Under the pieces are notes generated by a model that had not been told where the DNA came from, made no database searches, and saw nothing but the letters and a program-made list of their open reading frames with translations. Source: Candidatus Zixiibacteriota bacterium (GTDB lineage: Bacteria; Zixibacteria; MSB-5A5; GN15; FEB-12). From it: 10,904 nt of DNA. Shown here piece after piece: positions 1 to 5,540 of the stretch. Positions within the stretch are counted from its first letter, which is position 1; every line of letters begins with the position of its first letter. The translations under genes were made by a program, and so were the position numbers. Location: assembly GCA_003641345.1 (NCBI GenBank), contig QNAD01000031.1, positions 1 through 10,904 on the forward strand, given 5' to 3'.

Positions 1-22
1 GACAACTGCCAATTTCATAATA

Positions 23-982
23 TCAAGCAAATATTTTTAGAGCTTTTTCTAATACTGTAATTTCAATCATATCCGATGGAACCTCAATTATTTCTCCATC
101 CAGATAAAGATTATACCCCTCAACCGGCTCAATGCATATTGATTTCCCTCGGTACATCCTAAAATCAGAGCCATAAACAAATTTTCTTTTTATGATTTGG
201 CTCAAATAATTACCAAATTTCTTAGTATTTACATTTACATCAAAGATAATTTCACACATTCCGTCGTCCAGCAAAGAGGCATTACTAATAGGAATTCCAC
301 ATGAATACGGGAGTAAATTTACATTTATCATTTTTGGACTGGTTTCAAATTTGAATGAATCAACTTTCAATATAGTTTTTTTTGAAAGTTTTATAGTGGC
401 GGCTTTTGTGCCAAATTGAGACCAACCAAAACCGAATCTTGGCTGTTTTTTCTCTTCCAGTATTTCCTGTAATTTTGGTATGAAACCAAGTCCGACCGAA
501 GAAAAAAACATCTGATCGGCAATTTCACCAGCATTTATAGTTATTATTTGATGTTTTCGGGCAAGGATTTTTTTGATTATTTTATCAGGGTCAACAGTCT
601 TATAGACTGATTGGCATATATTATTGAATTTACCCATTGGCAAAACCGCAACGGGCAGATTACTTTTGAATCCAGCACGGGCGACAAGATTGAAAGTACC
701 ATCTCCTCCACACGCAATCAAAGCTGTAATATTTCCCCATTTTTTTACCTGACTTAAAACAACTCCCCGATGTCTCTTCAAACCGGCCGCTGATTGTGCC
801 TGATCATAAAGAGAAAAAGCACTATTTGGTTCCAAAACAGTAAAATGATGGCCATTGTTCAAAATAGACTTAATTAATTTCTTAATTGCCCGTTCATTAT
901 AGTTTGTCGCTTGTTTATTAACTAACAGGCAAAAATGATATTTTTTTACTCTTTTATTTTGATTATATTTTTTCACAAACAT
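23..982 (-). CDS. Diacylglycerol kinase-family lipid kinase (DAGK catalytic domain)
   Basis: A 319-residue protein of the DAGKc/YegS family, cytosolic enzymes that pass the ATP gamma-phosphate to a lipid hydroxyl. The hallmark GGDGT is at residues 92-96, inside a beta-strand/turn context (ALIACGGDGTFNLVAR). The C-terminal half carries the family's LLDDGMCEI stretch near 237-245 and YLDGE near 273-277. The length is normal for the family. Two motifs deviate: the N-terminal NPxSG-like turn reads VNKQA, and the usual LPLGTGND reads LPMGKFNN (114-121), so nucleotide or substrate handling may differ. The lipid substrate cannot be told from sequence. No Shine-Dalgarno precedes the ATG. A TATACT box directly abuts it with TTTTCA 17 bp further upstream, so the true start could be the GTG two codons later on a leaderless mRNA. 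It is divergent from the UbiA gene, and no operon partner is visible. Confidence 0.88.
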   Translation of the reverse strand: MFVKKYNQNKRVKKYHFCLLVNKQATNYNERAIKKLIKSILNNGHHFTVLEPNSAFSLYDQAQSAAGLKRHRGVVLSQVKKWGNITALIACGGDGTFNLVARAGFKSNLPVAVLPMGKFNNICQSVYKTVDPDKIIKKILARKHQIITINAGEIADQMFFSSVGLGFIPKLQEILEEKKQPRFGFGWSQFGTKAATIKLSKKTILKVDSFKFETSPKMINVNLLPYSCGIPISNASLLDDGMCEIIFDVNVNTKKFGNYLSQIIKRKFVYGSDFRMYRGKSICIEPVEGYNLYLDGEIIEVPSDMIEITVLEKALKIFA

Positions 983-1039
983 AGTATATGCAAATTTATG
1001 ACAATTGAAAACCGTTTTTATGCTTCTAAATATTTAAAC

Positions 1040-1078
1040 TTGAATAGCACAAACATATTAATTATAATTTAATATGTT
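1040..1078 (+). promoter_or_regulatory. Sigma70-type promoter and 27-bp palindrome at the UbiA-gene start
   Basis: TTGAAT (1040-1045), a 17-bp spacer and a perfect TATAAT (1063-1068) form a near-consensus promoter. Transcription would begin about 1074-1076, on the ATG at 1074, so the mRNA should be leaderless. No Shine-Dalgarno is present, which agrees with this. The -10 box lies in the centre of an interrupted palindrome: arms AACATATTAA (1052-1061) and TTAATATGTT (1069-1078) are perfect 10-bp complements around 7 bases. It could be an operator, or partly a product of the AT-rich composition. Confidence 0.6.
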
Positions 1079-1946
1079 ATCTGCAATCTTTAATTCTTTA
1101 AGACCGTTGCAATGGATAAAGAACTCTGTCCTATTTGCGGCTTTAGTATTTGCAGGAGAAGTTTTAAATTTAGATAAAGTTTTGCTGTCCGTTATAGGCT
1201 TTATCATATTTTGCATGCTTTCATCTTCGATATATGTGATAAATGACTTAGTTGACAAATCTAAAGATAAGTTACATCCGCTAAAAAAAGACCGTCCTAT
1301 TGCATTAGGTGAAATTTCATCGACCACTGCTTTAGCAATCAGTATTTTACTATTAGTTATATCATTGTCTTTGTCTTTTTATATTTCTCTAAATTTCTTT
1401 ATTATCTCATTATCTTTTATAATCTTGAATCTTCTTTATACTTTTATTCTAAAAAATGTAGTAATAATTGATGTTTTGACAATTGCTCTTAGTTTTGTAA
1501 TCCGTGCCCATGCCGGAGCAGTTATAATTGGTGTTCCAACTTCAAAATGGATGCTTATAAATACATTATTATTAGCTTTGTTTTTAGGTTTTGGTAAAAG
1601 ACGCCATGAACTAATTTTTTTAAAACATACAGCATCAGCACATCGTAAAAGTCTTGGGAAATATTCCCCTTATTTGCTTGACCAGCTAATTGGAGTTGTT
1701 ACCGGTGCGGTAGTTGTTATGTATATGTTATATTCATTCTCAACCGAGGTTTCTCAAAAATTAGGGACTGAGAACCTATTTCTAACAATTCCGTTTGTAA
1801 TTTATGGCATTTTTAGATATTTGTACTTAATTCATCGTGAAGAAGAAGGTGGTTCACCGAGTAAAATTCTAATCAATGACCGACCAATACTTTTAACAGT
1901 TTTATTTTGGATATTAACCGTAATAATCACTTTATATCTATTATGA
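1074..1946 (+). CDS. UbiA-family polyprenyl-phosphate phosphoribosyltransferase (DPPR synthase-like)
   Basis: A 290-residue polytopic inner-membrane protein. It has the UbiA superfamily motif NDxxDxxxD at residues 57-65 (NDLVDKSKD), which binds Mg and the diphosphate donor. Several stretches match the decaprenyl-phosphate phosphoribosyltransferase branch (mycobacterial Rv3806c) rather than quinone or heme prenyltransferases: RPLQWIKN near the N-terminus, VIRAHAGAVIIGVPTSKWML, ALFLGFGKRRHEL, KYSPYLLDQLIGVVTGAVVV and a C-terminal IHREEEGGSPSKILINDRP. That branch moves 5-phosphoribose from PRPP onto a polyprenyl phosphate, giving a lipid-linked pentose donor precursor. No DprE-type partner gene is nearby, so the final sugar is unknown. 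The start at 1074 fits the family's short N-terminus exactly and lies at the predicted transcription start. The stop codon overlaps the next gene's ATG (ATGA), so the two are probably translationally coupled. Confidence 0.87.
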   Translation: MLSAIFNSLRPLQWIKNSVLFAALVFAGEVLNLDKVLLSVIGFIIFCMLSSSIYVINDLVDKSKDKLHPLKKDRPIALGEISSTTALAISILLLVISLSLSFYISLNFFIISLSFIILNLLYTFILKNVVIIDVLTIALSFVIRAHAGAVIIGVPTSKWMLINTLLLALFLGFGKRRHELIFLKHTASAHRKSLGKYSPYLLDQLIGVVTGAVVVMYMLYSFSTEVSQKLGTENLFLTIPFVIYGIFRYLYLIHREEEGGSPSKILINDRPILLTVLFWILTVIITLYLL

Positions 1947-2857
1947 ACAAAAAAATACTTCCAATTATTTTACTATTATTACTAACAAGCTGTGCCCAAA
2001 AAACGCAGAAAGATTTTACTCCTGTGATTCCCACAGTACAATTTACCGCTGATTTACAATTTCCAACCAATCTTGAAGAATCTGGGATCAAACAACTTTC
2101 TCCTGCTGAAAATATTTTAGCCTCGGATAGCAACAAACATTTAGGTCAAATTATTTCAAAATATCGTTGGTTTAATTTCGTTGGACTCTCAAAGGCTAAA
2201 TATGAAATCAATTTAATCCCAGTTTCTGCCGAAATTTTACAATTTGCATCCGAAAATGATTCCTATGGTTTTTTTAGTTCTCTAAGGTCACCTTCGGTGC
2301 AGATGAATGAATTAGGCGGAGAGTCATTTACTGTTGGCAATAGCACATATATTTATATCGGAGAATACACCATTATACTTTCGGTTGAAACAGAAACAGA
2401 AAACAGCTTTGAAACAGTTAATCTGTTAGGCAATGCGATAGTGGAAAAAACAGGATTAAATAAAATAATCCCCAATCATTTTTTAATGTTTCCTTACAAT
2501 TATAAAATCATCCCTACCACAAAATATTATCCGTACAATTTCATGAATATAAATGGTTTTAATCAAATTTTCACAACCGATTATGTGATAGAGTCAGACA
2601 CTTTGACTTTATTTTATACTATTGATAAAAGTGGTGATAAATATATCAATTTTAAAGAGTATGCCAGTCAGATCGGACAGATTGTATCTAATCCAAATGG
2701 GTTCAAATATGAAGATGATTTTTCTTTTGCCTATGAAGATTCAACTCGAGGAATAATTGTTGCCGGATTAATTAACGGACGCTTAGCAGGGATAATAAAC
2801 TACCGCCCTAAAAGTATGGGGAAATTTGCTCCCCTCTGGATTAATGGCTTAAAATAA
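1943..2857 (+). CDS. DUF6599-like predicted lipoprotein
   Basis: A 304-residue secreted lipoprotein. The chosen start at 1943 gives an ideal type II signal peptide: MNKK, a run of Ile/Leu, then lipobox LTSC with the acylated Cys at residue 17. An in-frame ATG at 1907 would add twelve residues inside the UbiA gene and spoil this signal. The following Ala does not suggest inner-membrane retention. The mature part resembles DUF6599 proteins: a YGFFSSLRSP stretch followed by TYIYIGEYTIILSV, then a second half with FMNINGFNQIFTTDYVI and TLFYT. The function of that family is unknown. The start overlaps the UbiA stop as ATGA and no Shine-Dalgarno is visible, so it probably depends on coupled translation. 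Its stop is one base from the stop of the convergent anti-sigma gene. The family assignment is from memory of motifs and is moderate. Confidence 0.72.
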   Translation: MNKKILPIILLLLLTSCAQKTQKDFTPVIPTVQFTADLQFPTNLEESGIKQLSPAENILASDSNKHLGQIISKYRWFNFVGLSKAKYEINLIPVSAEILQFASENDSYGFFSSLRSPSVQMNELGGESFTVGNSTYIYIGEYTIILSVETETENSFETVNLLGNAIVEKTGLNKIIPNHFLMFPYNYKIIPTTKYYPYNFMNINGFNQIFTTDYVIESDTLTLFYTIDKSGDKYINFKEYASQIGQIVSNPNGFKYEDDFSFAYEDSTRGIIVAGLINGRLAGIINYRPKSMGKFAPLWINGLK

Positions 2858-2858
2858 A

Positions 2859-3347
2859 TTAGTCAGTTTCAAATTTAGATTTTCCATGAGCGATAATTTT
2901 AAGACCATCGGATGTAAATCTGAGCATCGATGATTGTGCTCGGTAAATTTCAGTTTTATTCATTTTATTCTGATAATAAGCTATTCTACTCTGTTCTTGT
3001 ACTAAATCAGCTGTTATAGTACTTGAAAAATACCCGATAAAAAAGATTACTATCACGGCTGCCGCTTTCAGCAAATAACCAAACATATTTTTATGAGATG
3101 TTCTGTTTTTTGATTGCGACAAATATATTTTATAAATCGAGTTTTCAAGTTTTAATTTTTCAACTTCCGAAAGGGTTTTGCAAGAGTCGTTAGTTATCAT
3201 TTCCATTACATCGCCATAACTCTCAAATTCTGCCTGACAGGCTGGACAGGTTTTAAGATGATTTTTCAGATACTTTATTTCTTCGGGAGTTAATTCATCT
3301 AAAATATAGAGAGGTATATTATCTAAAACATATTTACAGTTCATCAT
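2859..3347 (-). CDS. Zinc-finger membrane anti-sigma factor
   Basis: A 162-residue single-pass membrane protein that should bind and hold the ECF sigma factor encoded just upstream. The N-terminal zinc anti-sigma (ZAS/zf-HC2) domain shows the spaced ligands C4-X25-H30-X3-C34-X2-C37, with the typical text NHLKTCPACQAEF. A transmembrane helix lies at about residues 92-108 (LLKAAAVIVIFFIGYFSS). About 55 residues follow, presumably periplasmic, with no recognised sensor domain. The gene overlaps the sigma gene's TGA as ATGATG. A GGAG lies 4 bases before the first ATG and 7 before the second, so either Met may be used. Some ZAS proteins sense redox through their zinc cluster and others are controlled by proteolysis. 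The sequence does not tell which applies here. Confidence 0.88.
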   Translation of the reverse strand: MMNCKYVLDNIPLYILDELTPEEIKYLKNHLKTCPACQAEFESYGDVMEMITNDSCKTLSEVEKLKLENSIYKIYLSQSKNRTSHKNMFGYLLKAAAVIVIFFIGYFSSTITADLVQEQSRIAYYQNKMNKTEIYRAQSSMLRFTSDGLKIIAHGKSKFETD

Positions 3348-3850
3348 AGAGCTCCTTTTCTATTAAGGATATTATTTTTTAAATTCTGAAGACCGCGAGA
3401 CAAATGGGTTTTCACACTGCCTTCGGATATATCCATAATTTTAGCAATCTCTTTTGCTTTGAGACCGCCATAAAATTTTAAGACAATTGCCTCATTTTGT
3501 TTTTCTGAAAGTTTTTCAAGTTCTGTTTTCAACAGAATAGTTTGATTGATTTCATTCTGGTCAGGATTATAAACAACGTCACTGATGTTTTCTTTAATTA
3601 AAAGATCTCTATTTTTTTTATCTCTTTTTTTATTCAAGGCAAGATTAAAAGCGACTTGGAACAAATATGGTTTTATTTTGTTTTTATCAATAACATTAAA
3701 CTTATCAATTACTTTTATAAATGCATCCTGACAGGTATCCATAGCATCGTCAATATCGTCATAGATACGATTTAACATTCCACACAAACTGTCAGCATAA
3801 TCATCGATTAGCGTCTTTATTATGTTGTTATTAAAAGTCATAATATTCAT
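3344..3850 (-). CDS. ECF-type RNA polymerase sigma factor (sigma70 family)
   Basis: A 168-residue group 4 (ECF) sigma factor that directs RNA polymerase to its own promoter set. Region 2 spans about residues 14-75 (DDIDDAMDTCQDAFIKVIDKF, then the YLFQVAFNLALNKKRDKK segment, 2.2-2.4). Region 4 spans about 110-160 (LSEKQNEAIVLKFYGGLKAKEIAKI...), with the helix-turn-helix around ISEGSVKTHLSRGLQNLK, which reads the -35 element. Only these two domains are present, as expected for the class. The ATG follows the lipoprotein gene's TAA with no gap, and its end overlaps the anti-sigma start. The three genes are therefore one tightly coupled operon. A sigmaE-like promoter at 4919-4947, upstream of the first gene, suggests the factor transcribes its own operon (inference). 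Confidence 0.93.
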   Translation of the reverse strand: MNIMTFNNNIIKTLIDDYADSLCGMLNRIYDDIDDAMDTCQDAFIKVIDKFNVIDKNKIKPYLFQVAFNLALNKKRDKKNRDLLIKENISDVVYNPDQNEINQTILLKTELEKLSEKQNEAIVLKFYGGLKAKEIAKIMDISEGSVKTHLSRGLQNLKNNILNRKGAL

Positions 3851-4888
3851 TTACTCTTCCACAACCGAAAGGGCATAAAAACTCATATCACAATCATGCA
3901 GTTCATTCCCCTTAAACATCCATCCCACCGTATTCGGTTCTTCGATATCAATTAAGCCATTGGATATTATAACTTCGCCTGGGAAATTAACTACAAGTAG
4001 AAATTCATGAGGATTTAATTCATCGGTTATCTGTATATTATTATAGACTTCATCAAACATTTGCTTGTATAATTGCCCTAATTTGTTATTGTCACCGACT
4101 ATTTCAACAAACGCTTTACTGAGACTCTTGAATATTTCATCTTTTAATTTATTATACTCAATTTCCAGAGTTGCATCTTCCTTGTTTAAAAGAGCTATCA
4201 ATCTTTCGTCGGTAATTAAATTTTCAAGATTTTTAATTCCTATTTGCAGAATTTCTTTACGTTGAGCAAAACTGATTTTATCATTGAGAGTAATTTCACC
4301 CAAGACATTAAAAAACATTTTATAGTTGGAGTACTGGTATGCTTCTTTAAGTTGATTCAAATATTTTTGCCTGTCAGCTTCGGAAACATTAAAAATACCA
4401 TTTTCAATAATTCTATTTTCCAATTCCCTATCAATTCCAGTATCGGCTAAAAAGTTGAATTCCCGATGTGACCGTCCTTTGTAAGTCCGCTCAAATTCAT
4501 AATAAGTACGTTTGCCTTCTTTCCATACTTTGAAATTCGTTGGGAATTGCATCTGGTTACCGAATTTATCAGATTTACCGGCAAACGATTCAGGCAATTT
4601 GGTGCCATACTTAATATTCTTTTCAGCTTTGTATTTTATTTTATATTCACCATTATCTTTTTTATGTTTTGAATTTTCGGTGATAGTCCATTCGGAGGAC
4701 GAAGGTAAAGCTACCAACATTTCGGGATTTCTGGTTGAGCCTTCAAACTTTACTTTAATTACAGCATTCCCGACTTTATCTATGGTAATTTCTTCTTCCC
4801 AATTCAGACAACCTATAGATAATAATAAAATTGGAATAAGCAAAAATAGTAAAACGTTCTTTTTGAGGTAATATTGAATATTTTTCAT
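3851..4888 (-). CDS. Predicted lipoprotein of unknown function, first gene of the ECF operon
   Basis: I do not recognise the family. It has 345 residues from the ATG at 4888, chosen because GAGGA lies 4-5 bases upstream and because this start gives a clean signal: MKNIQYYLKK, a long Leu/Ile core, then LSIGC with Cys27. The -3 lipobox residue is Ser rather than Leu, so the site is not perfect. An in-frame ATG at 4939 would add 17 residues that begin inside the predicted promoter, so it is rejected. The mature part starts with a beta-rich segment (EEEITIDKVGNAVIKVKF) and continues with charged, probably helical stretches around residues 150-270. It is therefore likely a soluble domain tethered in the envelope. 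It lies directly ahead of the sigma gene with no gap. As an inference, it may be an envelope-stress sensor, effector or major target of the sigma factor. Confidence 0.75.
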   Translation of the reverse strand: MKNIQYYLKKNVLLFLLIPILLLSIGCLNWEEEITIDKVGNAVIKVKFEGSTRNPEMLVALPSSSEWTITENSKHKKDNGEYKIKYKAEKNIKYGTKLPESFAGKSDKFGNQMQFPTNFKVWKEGKRTYYEFERTYKGRSHREFNFLADTGIDRELENRIIENGIFNVSEADRQKYLNQLKEAYQYSNYKMFFNVLGEITLNDKISFAQRKEILQIGIKNLENLITDERLIALLNKEDATLEIEYNKLKDEIFKSLSKAFVEIVGDNNKLGQLYKQMFDEVYNNIQITDELNPHEFLLVVNFPGEVIISNGLIDIEEPNTVGWMFKGNELHDCDMSFYALSVVEE

Positions 4889-4918
4889 AAAATCCTCACT
4901 TGCATACTGTTTACTTAA

Positions 4919-4947
4919 TAAGACCCGTAAATCGGTCAAAAAGTTGA
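4919..4947 (-). promoter_or_regulatory. Putative ECF (sigmaE-like) promoter of the lipoprotein-sigma-anti-sigma operon
   Basis: On the minus strand TCAACTT (4941-4947) is followed by a 16-bp spacer and GTCTTA (4919-4924). Known sigmaE-type promoters read GGAACTT, a spacer of 15-16, then GTCTAA, so the AACTT core and five of six -10 bases agree. Transcription would start about 24 bases before the ATG at 4888, leaving room for the GAGGA ribosome site. A small dyad, GTCAA-CTTT-TTGAC, overlaps the -35. Which factor uses this site is inference. Confidence 0.5.
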
Positions 4948-4976
4948 CATGAGGATAGGAAATTTTTTAATAAAAC

Positions 4977-5285
4977 TCAGTCATCAAAGAGATCATCAAA
5001 ATTCTTTTTTAGGTTATCTTTATTAGAAATTTTCGATTTCATGCCTCCGGAAACTTTTGTTACTTCCCGATGTTGATAAAAATCACACATATTTGATTTT
5101 TCTTTATTTACAACCTGATGTTCTATGCTTTCTTTACATTGAAATCTTCGAGTTGGGTCAAAATGCCGACACCCCCGACAACACCTTAAATCTGCAAGAC
5201 ATTTATCACAGTGATCGGAACGCATCACCCTACCTGTTATACCGGTTGGCTTACCGCAATTCCAGCAAAGAAGTCCCTGTTCCAT
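4977..5285 (-). CDS. Small Cys-rich zinc-ribbon protein, conserved, function unknown
   Basis: A 102-residue protein with nine cysteines: CxxC at 7-10, CxxC at 26-29, a CCRGC cluster at 35-39, C50 and C67. The pattern CWNCGKP, then CRGCRHFDP, a later Cys, VVNKEKSNMCDFY, matches a family of small conserved proteins I recall from Deltaproteobacteria and related environmental lineages (ending in DKExANFCDYF or similar). No function is known to me. It probably binds two zinc ions in rubredoxin/zinc-ribbon knuckles and is cytosolic. The tail from residue 80 is charged and low complexity, ending FDDLFDD. A strong AAGGAG lies 5 bases before the ATG, which fixes the start. It sits upstream of the ECF operon on the same strand, but the 88-bp gap holding the ECF promoter makes it a separate unit, perhaps with read-through. 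Confidence 0.8.
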   Translation of the reverse strand: MEQGLLCWNCGKPTGITGRVMRSDHCDKCLADLRCCRGCRHFDPTRRFQCKESIEHQVVNKEKSNMCDFYQHREVTKVSGGMKSKISNKDNLKKNFDDLFDD

Positions 5286-5443
5286 TAACTCTCCTTCGTC
5301 AGCTGTTTTTTTAAAACTTACTTATAAAAAATAATAAAAAATGAGAGAACTTACAAATGAATTATCTACCGAAAATTACCATTATCACGTTCCATTTATG
5401 CAGTATCTATCGCACGCAAAACAGATTAGGTTATTTTACTCTC

Positions 5444-5465
5444 TTTGCTATTGTGTTATAGCAAA
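5444..5465 (+). promoter_or_regulatory. Hairpin 1 in the selD leader
   Basis: TTTGCTAT (5444-5451) and ATAGCAAA (5458-5465) are perfect 8-bp complements around the loop TGTGTT. There is no T-run on the 3' side of either strand, so it is not a normal intrinsic terminator. It may be a protein-binding palindrome or part of a cis-regulatory RNA. Confidence 0.5.
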
Positions 5466-5472
5466 TTACAAA

Positions 5473-5510
5473 AAAATCTTTCGCATTAGTTGCGTAAGTC
5501 AAAAGATTTT
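5473..5510 (+). promoter_or_regulatory. Hairpin 2 in the selD leader, with an alternative fold
   Basis: Outer arms AAAATCTTT (5473-5481) and AAAGATTTT (5502-5510) are perfect complements. Inside, CGCA (5482-5485) pairs with TGCG (5491-5494) around TTAGT, leaving a 7-base bulge on the 3' side. Alternatively CTT (5478-5480) can pair with AAG (5496-5498) to lengthen the inner stem at the expense of the outer one. The element ends 30 bases before the preferred selD start and is followed by a T-rich stretch, so a weak attenuator is possible. Function is not known. Confidence 0.5.
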
Positions 5511-5540
5511 CGTATCTTTTAACTTATGGAAGACAAACGC

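Larger units (their letters stand above)
5286..5540 (+). other. Intergenic region and structured leader of selD
   Basis: About 255 bases lie between the divergent zinc-ribbon gene and selD. The left part (5286-5340) is AT-rich and must carry the zinc-ribbon gene's promoter and its AAGGAG site; no convincing -35/-10 pair stands out. The right part holds two successive hairpins (5444-5465 and 5473-5510) just before selD. A 71-codon reading frame across 5341-5556 has no ribosome site or recognisable domain and overlaps selD in another frame, so I do not call it a gene. Confidence 0.6.

Noticed and set aside
1907..1942. Longer start for the DUF6599-like lipoprotein
   Set aside because: It would place twelve polar residues before a perfect lipoprotein signal; the ATGA overlap at 1943 is the better start.
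4065..4871. Three plus-strand open frames opposite the ECF-operon lipoprotein
   Set aside because: They are shadows of the minus-strand lipoprotein gene, which has a signal peptide, ribosome site and operon context.
4889..4939. Longer start (ATG at 4939) for the ECF-operon lipoprotein
   Set aside because: It begins inside the predicted promoter and spoils the signal peptide; ATG 4888 has a GAGGA site.
5473..5520. Intrinsic terminator ahead of selD
   Set aside because: The stem is AT-rich with a weak core and the following T-stretch is broken (CGTATCTTTT); kept only as a possible attenuator.
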